Assembly (NCBI GenBank): GCA_011389985.1
Contig: JAABTH010000003.1
Location: 62,001 to 126,000, forward strand
Source: Bacillota bacterium
GTDB lineage: Bacteria > Bacillota > Dethiobacteria > DTU022
Reading direction: 5' to 3'
DNA: 64,000 nucleotides
The notes below the pieces were generated by a model. It was not told where the DNA came from and ran no database searches. It was given only the letters and a program-made list of their open reading frames with translations. Positions 9,644 through 19,220 of this stretch are shown piece by piece (position 1 is the stretch's first letter; every line of letters begins with the position of its first letter). Made by a program: the position numbers and the translations under genes.

Positions 9644-10408
9644 TTACACCACAGATGCTCCTCCATCGACGGCGATTACCTGGCCTGTTATAAAATTTGC
9701 TCCGCTTGAGCAGAGAAATAAGACAGGGTCGATGATATCATTTATTTCAGCCAGTCTGCCTAGCGGTATTCCCTTAACGATCTCATCATGCACCTCCTGA
9801 TTTGACCAGAAGGGCGAGCTGAAGCCGGTTTTAATCATACAGGGAGCTACAGCATTAACCTGAATATTATCTGCAGCCAGTTCTGCAGCCAGGGTTTTAG
9901 TGAGCATTTCGATGCCTGCTTTGGCAATACCATATATACCCATGCCCGGAGCGGCCCGGCATGCGGCAAGTGAAGATATACAGATAATTTTACCACCGCC
10001 CTGACCTTGCATTATTTTTGCAGCTGAGCGTGAGCAGTAGTACGTGCCAGTAAGGTTTGAATCAATTATTTTTTTCCAGGTTGAAGATTCAGTTTCTACA
10101 AGAGAAGGTGTTAGCAGGTTCATGCCAACATTATTGATCAGTGCATCAATTTTGCCAAAACGGGAAAATGTTTGTGCAAAAAGAATATCTACTTCTTCTT
10201 CTTTTGCAATATGAGTCGGTACAGCCAGCAGGGCATCGCCGCCATTTAGATCTTTTGCGGCGAGATCGAGCCCTTCTTGTTTACGGGCACAAATAGCTAC
10301 TTTGGCTTTTTCCTGGAGCAGGCGGCGGGCAAGCTCAAGGCCAATTCCGCGGCTGCCTCCCGTTATAACGAATACTTTACCAGCATGGCCATACTTCAGA
10401 TTATCCAA
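9644..10408 (-). CDS. Short-chain dehydrogenase/reductase (SDR)
   Basis: NAD(P)-dependent classical SDR, 254 residues. The cofactor motif TGGSRGIG is near residue 17, the structural NNVG replaces the usual NNAG, the catalytic Ser lies in ISSLA and the YxxxK in YGIAK, and the C-terminal TGQVIAVDGG is typical of FabG and glucose-dehydrogenase-like members. The substrate is not predictable. It lies between a lipase-like gene and ygiQ, all on the minus strand, but spacings over 140 bases do not prove an operon. Confidence 0.88.
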   Translation of the reverse strand: MDNLKYGHAGKVFVITGGSRGIGLELARRLLQEKAKVAICARKQEGLDLAAKDLNGGDALLAVPTHIAKEEEVDILFAQTFSRFGKIDALINNVGMNLLTPSLVETESSTWKKIIDSNLTGTYYCSRSAAKIMQGQGGGKIICISSLAACRAAPGMGIYGIAKAGIEMLTKTLAAELAADNIQVNAVAPCMIKTGFSSPFWSNQEVHDEIVKGIPLGRLAEINDIIDPVLFLCSSGANFITGQVIAVDGGASVV

Positions 10409-10569
10409 GAGAGCACCTCTTTTATCTCAAATTTCATATTATGATTATATCAGACTTAGCTGCCCCAGATACTTTGATACCCGAGAAAGATCATGTTCAG
10501 CAGAGTGCCAATGTTGGGTTTTACTTTAAAAAAGTAGCGTACCGTAATGTTATTCTGCGATATTTTAAT

Positions 10570-12441
10570 TTATTTATCTTTTGCAGCATTACTCGACCCC
10601 GTCTTCATTTTGTTCTTGGAGGTTTTTTGCTTCATTTTTTTCCCGGAAGGTGGTTTAATCAGGCACCGTCGTCCGTAGCCGATCAGATCCATTCGCCCTG
10701 TTTTTTTCAGGGCTTCGTAAACAAGTTTATAATTTTTCGGGTTTCTGAACTGAATCAAAGCGCGCTGCATCGCTTTTTCATGAGGGGATTTAGGAACGTA
10801 GAGTGGCCTCATCGTTCTTGGATCGAGCTCTGAATTGAACATACAGGTGGAAAGTGTTCCAGGTGTAGGATAAAAATCCTGAACTTGTTCCGGTTGATGT
10901 TCATGATTACGAATGAAAACAGCAAGTTCAACGGCTGCTTCCAGATCGGAGCCGGGATGACTCGACATAAAATATGGTACCAGGTACTGCTCCCTGCCAA
11001 ACTTTTCGTTAATTGCCTTGTATTTTTTCTTGAAATCGAGATATATCTTTTTGTCCGGCTTGCCCATATTTTTCAGCACTGCCGGGGCTGAATGTTCCGG
11101 TGCGACTTTCAGCTGTCCGCTGATATGGTGTTGACATAGCTCTTCAAAAAACGTATCTCCACGTGGATCGGCGAGTAGGTAATCATAGCGGATTCCGGAG
11201 CGGATAAAGACTTTTTTTACTCCGTCCAGTTTGCGTAAACGGCGCAGTAAGTTCAGATAGCTGCTGTGGTCAACTATTAAATTTTCACAGGGTTGGGGAA
11301 AAAGGCATTGCCTGTCAAGACAGGTGCCTTGTTTTAGCTGTTTATGACAGGCTTTCTGCCTGAAGTTGGCGGTTGGCCCTCCCACATCATGGATGTAACC
11401 TTTAAAATCGGGATCATTTATTATAACTTCAGCCTCTTCAACAACAGCATCGCTGCTTCTTGTCTGAATAGTTCTTCCCTGGTGAAAATGAAGTGAACAG
11501 AAGCTGCATCCACCAAAACACCCGCGGCTGCTGATTAGGCTGAACTTCACTTCAGATATGGCCGGTACCCCGCCTGCTTTTTCATATACGGGATGATAAT
11601 TTCGGGTAAAAGGCAGGCGGTAGATCATATCAAACTCATCACTGCTCAGTGGCTCTGAAGGCGGGTTCTGAACAACATACCAATCAGGATAAGGTTCAGC
11701 CAGGGCTTTTGCGCTGATTGGATCGGTATTCCGATACTGAGTCATAAAGCTTTCAGCAAAAGTTCTTTTATCCGCGACAATATTTTTAAAGGGAGGCAAA
11801 ATGATTGTATCTTCCGGATTGTTGATATTTTTTGTCTTGTACACGGTACCCCTGATATAAATGAGATCCTCAGCCTTTAAACCGCTTTCCATGGCTTCGG
11901 CTACTTCAATTACAGTTTTTTCACCCATACCGTAGATTAACAGGTCTGCTTCTGAATCGAGTAATATAGAAGGTAATATTTTGTCATTCCAGTAGTCATA
12001 GTGGCCCATGCGGCGCAGACTAGCTTCGACTCCGCCTAAAATAACCGGAAGTTCGGGGTATGCTTTCTTAATCATTCTGGTATATATAACAGTAGCCCTG
12101 TCAGGCCGCAGGCCGGTTCTGCCTCCCGGACTGTAAGCGTCTGTTTTACGCTTTTTTTTTGCAACGGTGTAGTGATTAACCATGGAGTCAATATTGCCGG
12201 CAGTGACGAGAAAACCAAGGGCCGGTCGGCCAAGCTTCTGAAACTCATTAATGTTTTTCCAGTCGGGCTGGGCAATAATCCCTACTTTAAAACCGTAGGC
12301 TTCAAGCTGGCGCCCAATGATTGCGGCGCCAAAAGAGGGATGATCGACATAAGCATCACCGCTGACCAAGATAAAATCAGGGCGCTCCCAGTCTCTTTCA
12401 TAAATCTCTTCTCTGCTTATTGGTAAAAATTGTTCTGACAT
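10570..12441 (-). CDS. ygiQ: YgiQ family radical SAM protein
   Basis: Large uncharacterised radical SAM protein conserved across bacteria. The N-terminal ISREEIYERDWERPDF and VDHPSFG are family hallmarks; the cluster motif CFGGCSFC (CX3CX2C) sits mid-protein, and the C-terminal part has a second Cys-rich stretch (CHKQLKQGTCLDRQC) and a basic Lys-rich tail. About 623 residues. An in-frame GTG at 12450 overlaps the ribosome site AGGTG; the ATG at 12441, six bases after it, is chosen. Divergent from the next radical SAM gene. Function is unknown; membership is certain. Confidence 0.94.
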   Translation of the reverse strand: MSEQFLPISREEIYERDWERPDFILVSGDAYVDHPSFGAAIIGRQLEAYGFKVGIIAQPDWKNINEFQKLGRPALGFLVTAGNIDSMVNHYTVAKKKRKTDAYSPGGRTGLRPDRATVIYTRMIKKAYPELPVILGGVEASLRRMGHYDYWNDKILPSILLDSEADLLIYGMGEKTVIEVAEAMESGLKAEDLIYIRGTVYKTKNINNPEDTIILPPFKNIVADKRTFAESFMTQYRNTDPISAKALAEPYPDWYVVQNPPSEPLSSDEFDMIYRLPFTRNYHPVYEKAGGVPAISEVKFSLISSRGCFGGCSFCSLHFHQGRTIQTRSSDAVVEEAEVIINDPDFKGYIHDVGGPTANFRQKACHKQLKQGTCLDRQCLFPQPCENLIVDHSSYLNLLRRLRKLDGVKKVFIRSGIRYDYLLADPRGDTFFEELCQHHISGQLKVAPEHSAPAVLKNMGKPDKKIYLDFKKKYKAINEKFGREQYLVPYFMSSHPGSDLEAAVELAVFIRNHEHQPEQVQDFYPTPGTLSTCMFNSELDPRTMRPLYVPKSPHEKAMQRALIQFRNPKNYKLVYEALKKTGRMDLIGYGRRCLIKPPSGKKMKQKTSKNKMKTGSSNAAKDK

Positions 12442-12586
12442 TATTTGCACCTGCTATCCAAATCGGAGTGAAAAATTTTAATTATAATCGATTATAGCAT
12501 ATAAGGTGCTGTTGTTGACCCGTGATAGAAGATCACATCCCTTTCAAGGGGTTGAAAATGGCAGGCTGTAATTCAATTGCATAAAA

Positions 12587-12615
12587 TTGACATCATAATC
12601 ATGCTGCAATAAAAT
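12587..12615 (+). promoter_or_regulatory. Sigma-A-type promoter for the radical SAM-ybaK pair
   Basis: TTGACA at 12587-12592, a 17-base spacer and TAAAAT at 12610-12615. Transcription would start near 12622, downstream of the in-frame ATG at 12614, which excludes that ATG as the start of the next gene and supports the ATG at 12668. Confidence 0.7.
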
Positions 12616-12667
12616 GAAACCATTAAACACTGAATACACATTTATTTCTGAAGGAAAGGTTGATTTT

Positions 12668-13552
12668 ATGTTTCCCCTGAAATACGAGGGCGATCTTTAC
12701 AGGCCGCCCAGTGAAGCCAATAGTTTAATATTACAGGCTACGATTGGCTGCTCTTATAACAGATGCACCTTTTGTGCCATGTATAAAAAGAAACAATACC
12801 GCGAACGTTCACTTGATGAGCTTTCGCGGGACATTACTGTTGCTTCCGGTTATAATCCTCGCACACGCAGGGTATTTCTGGCAGATGGGAATGCACTGGC
12901 TATTTCCCAGGAAAAACTGATCAAATTGCTTGATTTGCTAAACCAAGCTTTCCCTGATCTGGATCGGGTTTCGCTCTACGGTAATCCCCAGGATCTTCTG
13001 CAGAAAAGTGTTAAAGAGTTAATTGAACTGAAAAAAAATAAAGTGGGGATGATTTACCTTGGTCTAGAAAGCGGCAGCGCCGCTGTGCTTAAATCAGTTA
13101 ATAAAGGAGTAACACCAGCTGAAATGATAAAAGGCGCATCCAGAGTTAAGAATGCTGGGATACCTTTGTCGGTTACAGTATTAAACGGTCTTGCCGGTCT
13201 TGAGGGTACGGAAGAACACGCCCTGTCTACGGCAGTATTGTTAAATAAAATTGACCCCGATTACATTGGACTTCTCAGTTTGATCAGTGTGCCAGGCACT
13301 TCTATGCACAGGGCATTTGAGGAAAAGTTATTAACCCCTTTAAATTCATGGCAGCTGTTGGAAGAAATTAAAATGATCGTAGAAAGACTTGAACTGACTG
13401 AATCAGTTTTTCGCGCTAATCATGCATCAAACTACCTGCCGCTGAAGGCAACACTTTCCCGGGATAAAGAATTGCTGCTGAACAAACTAAACAGTGTACT
13501 ATCCTCAAAGTCTTCCAGATCACTAAAAAGTGAATACTTACGGGGGTTGTAA
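12668..13552 (+). CDS. Radical SAM protein (Elp3/B12-type fold, function unknown)
   Basis: Radical SAM enzyme of about 294 residues. The cluster motif reads GCSYNRCTFCAMYK, i.e. three cysteines spaced CX4CX2C rather than the common CX3CX2C. After it, GLESGS matches the SAM-binding region found in Elp3-like proteins. The start is placed at the ATG at 12668 because AAGGAAAGG lies eight bases before it and the likely promoter overlaps the longer start at 12614. Its stop codon abuts the ybaK start (TAAATG), so the two are translated together. No specific reaction can be assigned. Confidence 0.85.
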   Translation: MFPLKYEGDLYRPPSEANSLILQATIGCSYNRCTFCAMYKKKQYRERSLDELSRDITVASGYNPRTRRVFLADGNALAISQEKLIKLLDLLNQAFPDLDRVSLYGNPQDLLQKSVKELIELKKNKVGMIYLGLESGSAAVLKSVNKGVTPAEMIKGASRVKNAGIPLSVTVLNGLAGLEGTEEHALSTAVLLNKIDPDYIGLLSLISVPGTSMHRAFEEKLLTPLNSWQLLEEIKMIVERLELTESVFRANHASNYLPLKATLSRDKELLLNKLNSVLSSKSSRSLKSEYLRGL

Positions 13553-14023
13553 ATGAAAAAAACCAATGCAATCCGGATTCTGGAAAGCCTTAATATCCCC
13601 TACAGGCTTAGGGAGTTTTCTATTGATGAAAGTGACTTAAGTGCAGGAAATGCAGCCTTGATGTTGGAGCTTCCTGCAGATCAGGTCTTTAAAACTCTAG
13701 TTGTTCGTGGCGACAGGAGCGGTGTAGTTGTTGTTTCTATTCCTGGAGGCAGAGAACTGGATCTTAAAGCTCTTGCCCGGGCGAGCGGAAATAAAAAAGT
13801 AGAAATGGTTTCTTTAAAAGAGGTGCAGCCGCTAACCGGTTATATCAGGGGCGCTGTCTCTCCCTTAGGGCTAAAAAACAACTGCGAATATTATCTTGAT
13901 GAAAATGTTTTCCGGTTTGATAATGTTATTATCAGTGCCGGCACCAGGGGAGTGCAAATAGAAATCGCCCCGGAAGATCTTAAAAAAGCCACAGCTGCTG
14001 TAACCGGTAGTTTTGTCAGGTGA
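13553..14023 (+). CDS. ybaK: Cys-tRNA(Pro)/Cys-tRNA(Cys) deacylase YbaK/EbsC family
   Basis: Editing hydrolase that clears mischarged Cys-tRNA(Pro). 156 residues with the YbaK fold: the N-terminal TNAIRILESLNIPY, the conserved Lys in QVFKTLVVRGD, GGRELDLKALARASG and the C-terminal GYIRGAVSPLG loop that shapes the active site. It starts immediately after the radical SAM stop, with the ribosome site inside that gene's end. YbaK is usually a stand-alone gene, so the coupling with a radical SAM protein is only a context observation. Confidence 0.93.
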   Translation: MKKTNAIRILESLNIPYRLREFSIDESDLSAGNAALMLELPADQVFKTLVVRGDRSGVVVVSIPGGRELDLKALARASGNKKVEMVSLKEVQPLTGYIRGAVSPLGLKNNCEYYLDENVFRFDNVIISAGTRGVQIEIAPEDLKKATAAVTGSFVR

Positions 14024-14125
14024 TTAAGAGGATGGAATATCTTTTTTAGGACTTCAACCTCCTGCTGGCAACTTGTACTATAGAGTATGTTTTATAAATT
14101 ATTGAATTTCTTGTAGAAATTCAAA

Positions 14126-14155
14126 GGCTATCCTAACTTATAGGTCAGGATAGCC
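14126..14155. terminator. Terminator hairpin between ybaK and the BCCT gene
   Basis: Twelve-base arms at 14126-14137 and 14144-14155 pair with one A-C mismatch around a 6-base loop. On the minus strand it is followed by TTTGAATTT, so it mainly serves the BCCT gene. A smaller hairpin (GAATTTC, 5-base loop, GAAATTC; 14104-14122) lies next to it. Confidence 0.6.
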
Positions 14156-14182
14156 CTTGAACTGGTTTATGATAATTTTTAA

Positions 14183-15685
14183 TTATGCTTTGTCTTGTGA
14201 AAATCCTTTTAGCAGTGAATAGCACATGACCAGCATGACCAGCATAAAAGGAAAGGCTGAGGCGATAGAGGCAGTTTGCAGAGCGCCAAGACCACCGGCA
14301 ACCAGAAGAACAGCAGCGACACCGCCCAAAAGAATTCCCCAGGCTGCTTTCAATTTGCGAGTCGGCTCCTGATTGCCGCCGGATGTAAGCATGGCTACAA
14401 CAAAGGTTCCTGAATCGGCAGAGGTAATAAAAAAGGCTGCAATCAGAATAATGGCCAGAAATGAAGTAATAGTACTGATTGGAAAGTTCCCAAGGGTAAC
14501 GAACAGGGCACTGGCAATATTATCGGATACTGCTTCACCAATGCCTGCACCGCCGATTATGTCAAGATTTAAGGCGGTACCTCCGAAAATGGCCAACCAG
14601 ATAAAACTAAATGCTGTCGGTGCCACCAGGGCTCCGATAATAAACTCGCGAATAGTGCGTCCCCTGGAAATACGGGCGATAAACTGACCGACAAAGGGTC
14701 CCCAGGCTATCCACCATGCCCAGTAAAATACAGTCCAGCCGCTAATCCAGCCAGCTTCGTTAATTGGGTCTGTCCACAGACTCATATAGATAAGATTTTG
14801 GAAGTAATCGCCAAGGGTGTTGGTCAGCAGGTTGACGATCTGACGGGTTGGTCCAAAAAATAACAGGAAAAACATAATTAGCAGGGCCAATCGCACGGTA
14901 TTGTTAGCGATAAATTTAATTCCTTTTTCAATGCCCAGGACGGCAGCAAGCGTAAAGACGGCAGTGATTACAACAATAATGAGAATGTTAACTGTGTTGC
15001 TGTTCGGGATATCATAAAGCAGGTTAAGGCCTGTGTTGATCTGCATTGTTCCGAGACCAAGAGATGTGCCCAGGCCGAAAACCGTGGCAAATACAGCAAG
15101 AATATCTATGGCCTGGCCGATGGGCCCATGAACTTTATCACCGAGAATTGGTTGAAAAACTGAACTAATCAGAGCCGGCATGCCTTTGCGGAATTGAAAG
15201 TAGGCCAGGGCCAGGCCGACAAGGGCGAATACTGCCCATGGGTGGAGTCCCCAATGAAAAAAGGTGTAACGCATTGCTGTTTCGGCCGCTTCAGCCGTTC
15301 CACCTTCGCCGTAAGGTGGGCTCATATAATGATACATAGGCTCAGCAATACTCCAGAAAACAAGGCCGATACCCATACCGGTTGTAAAAAGCATGGCAAA
15401 CCAGGCCGGGGTGCTGAATTCCGGTTTTTCATCATCCTTACCCAGCTTTATTTTGCCATAAGGTGAGAAGGCCAGGCCGATTACGAATATAAGGACAAAG
15501 AAGACGGCTACCAGGTATAGCCAGCCAAAGTTGGTTGTCAGAAAGTTAAGAGCGCTACCTGCCACGAGATCAAGATTTGCCGGAAAAGCGGCTCCCCAGA
15601 TTACGAACAAAAAGGTTAATAAAAGCGAAACATATAAAACTGTTTTTCCCACAGGGGGGGTATGGTTGTTTTTTTCGCTATTCAT
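14183..15685 (-). CDS. BCCT family betaine/carnitine/choline transporter
   Basis: Secondary transporter of quaternary ammonium osmolytes. 500 residues with about 12 membrane segments. Family hallmarks are GMGIGLVFWSIAEPMYHY and YWAWWIAWGPFVGQFIARIS, the latter contributing the tryptophans of the substrate cage, and SRGRTIREF. The GMGIG stretch resembles the sodium-binding region of sodium-coupled members (BetP/OpuD type), which suggests betaine uptake with Na+; this is inference. The cytosolic tails are short, without the long C-terminal osmosensor of BetP. It stands alone and fits with the trehalose synthesis gene later in the window as osmoprotection. Confidence 0.93.
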   Translation of the reverse strand: MNSEKNNHTPPVGKTVLYVSLLLTFLFVIWGAAFPANLDLVAGSALNFLTTNFGWLYLVAVFFVLIFVIGLAFSPYGKIKLGKDDEKPEFSTPAWFAMLFTTGMGIGLVFWSIAEPMYHYMSPPYGEGGTAEAAETAMRYTFFHWGLHPWAVFALVGLALAYFQFRKGMPALISSVFQPILGDKVHGPIGQAIDILAVFATVFGLGTSLGLGTMQINTGLNLLYDIPNSNTVNILIIVVITAVFTLAAVLGIEKGIKFIANNTVRLALLIMFFLLFFGPTRQIVNLLTNTLGDYFQNLIYMSLWTDPINEAGWISGWTVFYWAWWIAWGPFVGQFIARISRGRTIREFIIGALVAPTAFSFIWLAIFGGTALNLDIIGGAGIGEAVSDNIASALFVTLGNFPISTITSFLAIILIAAFFITSADSGTFVVAMLTSGGNQEPTRKLKAAWGILLGGVAAVLLVAGGLGALQTASIASAFPFMLVMLVMCYSLLKGFSQDKA

Positions 15686-15912
15686 TTTACTCTCCTCAGT
15701 TTAGAAGTTATTCACGGATGCTATTTTATACTTCTTGTGAAATAGATGTCAAGGCTAGCACTCTTCTTATTTAATATTAAAAAATCGCTTACCACTCGGG
15801 GATTATTTATTTTGAAATCAAATACTTTACGGCAGGATTGACAAAGTTAAAGGTGGGTTTATAGTAGCAAATAGTTTATGGTATAAATTACTTGTTGTAG
15901 GAGTTTTTGTCT

Positions 15913-16068
15913 ATGAATAATGATTTTATCAATCTGGTAAATGATCTGAACCAACTGTTCGAGGATCTTAAATATATAAGAAGTAACATATGGTTGATAA
16001 ACAAAAAGCATAACCTTAAATTGACCATCTATGAGCGCGTTCGGCTGAATCAATCCGGCGTTCGCTAA
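15913..16068 (+). CDS. Small hypothetical protein, 51 residues
   Basis: ATG with a good ribosome site (TAGGAG, about ten bases upstream) opens a 51-residue frame of mixed charge, mostly helical by appearance (NDLNQLFEDLKYIRSNIW). It has no signal peptide, membrane segment or recognised family. It occupies most of the otherwise empty 535-base stretch between the BCCT and helicase genes. The rest of that stretch holds the palindromic repeat at 16176. Support is the ribosome site and the plausible amino-acid composition only. Confidence 0.45.
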   Translation: MNNDFINLVNDLNQLFEDLKYIRSNIWLINKKHNLKLTIYERVRLNQSGVR

Positions 16069-16175
16069 ATATCAACTCTCTTGCCATCCACAGAGAGATT
16101 CAAGGTTATAGTGGCTATCGTATCCTTAACAATTTTCATAACCAGTTTATTCTCAGCCATAAATTTACCCTATTT

Positions 16176-16218
16176 CAAAATAACTCAAGGGAATGTCAGA
16201 CATTAACTTGAGTTATTT
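16176..16218. repeat. Palindromic repeat element, copy A
   Basis: A 12-bp perfect inverted repeat (16178-16189 with 16207-16218) encloses a second dyad AATGT-cag-ACATT (16192-16204). It ends two bases from the helicase stop codon and may act as its terminator. A second, decayed copy of the same 43-base element is at 42069-42111, with the conserved blocks at identical offsets. Confidence 0.7.
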
Positions 16219-16220
16219 GA

Positions 16221-17663
16221 TCATTTGTTAGAATATTTCCGGCTTTTGCCTTGTCCCTTGTATCCTCCACGGTTTTTGCTTCCGGATTGTTTATGGCGAT
16301 AGCTGCCGCGGTCCTGCCTGCTTGTCGGTTTTTTCTTCTTCGGAGACCAGTTTTGGTCGGCTGTAATGCTGACAGGTGTCTGGTCGGGTTCCTTGGTAAG
16401 CAGTTTAAGCGCAGCCGCTAACAACGATGAAGCTGAAGCGTTTTCAAGTAATTCTCTTGCAGCATCTTTGTAAAGCTGGTGCTCACCTGCCTCGATAACC
16501 TGAAACAGTTTTTCTGCGGTGAGACGCTGCTTACCCCTGATTGTCTCATCCATGGTCGGTACCGGCCGGTGGACAATTTTTCTTTTAATCGTGCGCTCAA
16601 TCAACTTGAGATGGTCAAGTTCGCGGGGCAAAACAAAGGTTGTAGCCATACCTGCTCGGCCTACCCGCCCTGTGCGACCGATACGATGAACGTAGCTATC
16701 GGGGTCCTGGGGTATATCAAAATTATATACATGAGTAACTGAACCGATATCGAGGCCGCGAGCAGCAACATCGGTTGCGACGAGAATTTCGGTTACACCG
16801 GTTTTGAATTTACGCATTACACTGTCTCTTTTAGACTGGGTTAAATCTCCATGGATTGCTTCGGCGGAGTAGCCTCTCTTGTTGAGAGCTTCAAAAATTT
16901 CATCAACCCTGCGTTTTGTACGGGCAAAGACAATGGCTGCTTCGGGTGCATGCAGATCGAGCAACCTGCAGAGCACGTCAAATTTTTCTCTTTCGTGTAC
17001 CTGGTAATAATTCTGTTCAGTATTAGGTACGGTTATTTCTTTGGTTTTAATCCTGATAAATTCCGGTTCTCTCATGAAGCGTTTTGCCAGATCCTGAATT
17101 GGTTGGGGCATAGTTGCCGAAAACAGCATTGTATGCCTGTCAGTTGGCACATCGGTGAGTATATCTTCAATATCTTCCCTGAAGCCCATGTTCAACATTT
17201 CATCTGCTTCATCAAGGACAACAACAGAAAGATATTGCAAACGGATTAGTTTTCTTCGCATATGATCCATAAGGCGCCCCGGAGTAGCAACTATTATCTG
17301 CGGTTTATTTTTCAGCGCTCGGATCTGTCTTTCGATTTCCTGCCCGCCGTAGATAGGCAGAGATTTTATTTTTTTGTACTGACCAAGTGTGTTCAACTCT
17401 TCGGCAACCTGAATGGCCAGTTCTCTTGTCGGGGTTATTACAAGACCCTGAACAGGGCCTTGCTCAGGACGGCATCTTTCTATCATCGGAATGCCGAAAG
17501 CTGCGGTTTTGCCCGTGCCTGTCTGAGCTTGTCCGATAATATCACGGCCTTCCATCGCTACCGGAATGGCCAGCTCCTGAATGGCGGTTGCTTCTTCAAA
17601 ACCCAAACTGGTAGTAGCTCTGATTAATTCATCACTTATTCCAAACTCATAAAAAGTAGACAT
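16221..17663 (-). CDS. DEAD-box ATP-dependent RNA helicase (CshA/DeaD-like)
   Basis: RNA helicase acting in RNA decay, ribosome assembly or cold adaptation. 480 residues. Visible motifs in order: Q motif GFEEATAIQ, motif I AQTGTGKT, Ia [52 protein letters not shown]. After the two RecA domains (to about residue 370) comes a short linker domain and a basic tail rich in Lys, Arg, Gly and Ser ([16 protein letters not shown]), as in CshA. Its leader contains a terminator-like hairpin at 17768-17794. Confidence 0.95.
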   Translation of the reverse strand: MSTFYEFGISDELIRATTSLGFEEATAIQELAIPVAMEGRDIIGQAQTGTGKTAAFGIPMIERCRPEQGPVQGLVITPTRELAIQVAEELNTLGQYKKIKSLPIYGGQEIERQIRALKNKPQIIVATPGRLMDHMRRKLIRLQYLSVVVLDEADEMLNMGFREDIEDILTDVPTDRHTMLFSATMPQPIQDLAKRFMREPEFIRIKTKEITVPNTEQNYYQVHEREKFDVLCRLLDLHAPEAAIVFARTKRRVDEIFEALNKRGYSAEAIHGDLTQSKRDSVMRKFKTGVTEILVATDVAARGLDIGSVTHVYNFDIPQDPDSYVHRIGRTGRVGRAGMATTFVLPRELDHLKLIERTIKRKIVHRPVPTMDETIRGKQRLTAEKLFQVIEAGEHQLYKDAARELLENASASSLLAAALKLLTKEPDQTPVSITADQNWSPKKKKPTSRQDRGSYRHKQSGSKNRGGYKGQGKSRKYSNK

Positions 17664-17767
17664 TAAATATTAATCCTTTCAACTGCTGTATTTGTTGGTT
17701 TTCGTCCAGCCGGCTGAAATGATTAGAGTCACCCGGAATTTCAGTCAACCTGTATTTATAAAATAAA

Positions 17768-17794
17768 GGCATTTCCTCAACGAACGGAAATGCC
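17768..17794 (-). promoter_or_regulatory. Terminator-like hairpin in the helicase leader
   Basis: Perfect 9-bp arms GGCATTTCC/GGAAATGCC with a 9-base loop. Read on the minus strand it is followed by TTTATTTTAT, the layout of an intrinsic terminator, and it lies about 105 bases before the helicase start codon. No gene precedes it on that strand, so it is a candidate attenuator. The rest of 17664-17969 shows no gene. Confidence 0.55.
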
Positions 17795-17969
17795 CCCCTG
17801 CTTCCATCGTTTTATATATGCTTCTATCTTACAAATGCCAGATCAAACAATACCATACAACACCTAATAATGCAAGCAGCCAGAAAAATCAAATTATATT
17901 TATTAAAATACAGGTATATATGGACGAATTGGCGAATAGGGTAGTATTACTTTTTCAGGAGGGAATACG

Positions 17970-19187
17970 GTGAAAAAGGCGATACAAGTATGGTCGGAAG
18001 TTGGGTCGTTAAAAAAAGTACTGCTACACAGACCAGGTCTTGAGCTGGAAAATTTAACTCCGCGCTACCTTGAGGATCTGCTTTTTGATGAAATTCCATG
18101 GCTTGCCAAAGCCCAGGTTGAACATGATGATTTTGCCAAAACTTTGGAAGATAATGGAGTTGAGGTTTATTATGTAGGTAATATGTTGCTTGATGTAATT
18201 CAGGATCCGGAAGTGAAAAGCGAGGTAATCAAAAGGCACCTCAAAGCCAGCCCTCTTATTGAACCTGACGTACTTGATACGATATACCAATATCTTAGTG
18301 ACCTATCACCTGAAGAACTTGTTTCGAAAATTATAGCAGGACTTTCCAAGCATGAAGTACAGCATCTAAAAAAATATACTTCGCTTAGCGATCTGACCCT
18401 GGATAGCTATCCCTTTTACCTGGCACCTTTGCCAAATATGTATTTCACAAGAGATCATGGAGCAATGATCGGAGGCAGACTTCAGGTCAGCAGCATGTTT
18501 CTTTCTGCCCGCCGGTTGGAAACTATATTTTTAAGGACAATTCAGAAATACCATCCATTACTAAGGGATGTTGATCTGGCTTTTCATGAAGAGATACCGT
18601 ACGGCATAGAAGGCGGGGATGTGTTTATCCTAAACAGAGATACTCTGATGATTGGCCTCAGCGAAAGAACTACTGAAGAAGCAATCGAATGGATCGCCCA
18701 TAAATATATTATTGAAAAAGAGATGGTCAAACAGATTATAGTAGTTCAGATTCCTTCAAGAAGGGCTTATATGCATTTGGATACTGTTTTTACAATGGTT
18801 GATATTGATAAGTTTCTGATGTATCCGGGTGTGAAAGACCAGGTCAATGTTTATTGGCTGGAAAAAGGAACCGAAAACTGGGTTAATGCCAGCAGCGGTT
18901 ATAGTTTGCAGGGCGCTTTGCGAAAAGCTTTAGATCTAAAAAACATAGATATTATTTATTCGGGAGCTAACGAAGAAATAACTGCTGCCAGGGAACAGTG
19001 GGGCGACAGTACCAATACATTGGCCATTAAACCGGGTACGGTAATCTGTTATGATCGAAATGAAGCAACAAACGACTCACTACGAAAACATGGTGTAGAA
19101 GTTATAGAAATCAATGGTTCAGAGTTGGTAAGAGGACGCGGTGGACCTCGCTGTATGAGTATGCCACTGGATCGAGAGGATATTTGA
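17970..19187 (+). CDS. arcA: Arginine deiminase
   Basis: Hydrolyses arginine to citrulline and ammonia, first step of the arginine dihydrolase pathway. 405 residues, normal. Family motifs: N-terminal [35 protein letters not shown], catalytic His in [10 protein letters not shown] and the nucleophile Cys395 in [15 protein letters not shown] start with AGGAGGG seven bases upstream. Ornithine carbamoyltransferase, carbamate kinase and the ArcD antiporter are not adjacent; the next gene is glpX. The pathway's remaining steps must be encoded elsewhere or the enzyme serves for ammonia or acid resistance. Confidence 0.96.
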   Translation: MKKAIQVWSEVGSLKKVLLHRPGLELENLTPRYLEDLLFDEIPWLAKAQVEHDDFAKTLEDNGVEVYYVGNMLLDVIQDPEVKSEVIKRHLKASPLIEPDVLDTIYQYLSDLSPEELVSKIIAGLSKHEVQHLKKYTSLSDLTLDSYPFYLAPLPNMYFTRDHGAMIGGRLQVSSMFLSARRLETIFLRTIQKYHPLLRDVDLAFHEEIPYGIEGGDVFILNRDTLMIGLSERTTEEAIEWIAHKYIIEKEMVKQIIVVQIPSRRAYMHLDTVFTMVDIDKFLMYPGVKDQVNVYWLEKGTENWVNASSGYSLQGALRKALDLKNIDIIYSGANEEITAAREQWGDSTNTLAIKPGTVICYDRNEATNDSLRKHGVEVIEINGSELVRGRGGPRCMSMPLDREDI

Positions 19188-19220
19188 CAGGTGTGAAGAT
19201 GGTTCTGGATTGAGGTAATA

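Noticed and set aside
12483..12496. TATAATCGATTATA as a bidirectional pair of -10 boxes
   Set aside because: No -35 box is found at proper distance on either strand; a better plus-strand promoter exists at 12587.
16065..16160. 31-codon minus-strand ORF (MAENKLVMK...) downstream of the 51-residue ORF
   Set aside because: The ribosome site is weak, it overlaps the end of the better-supported plus-strand ORF, and no family is recognised.
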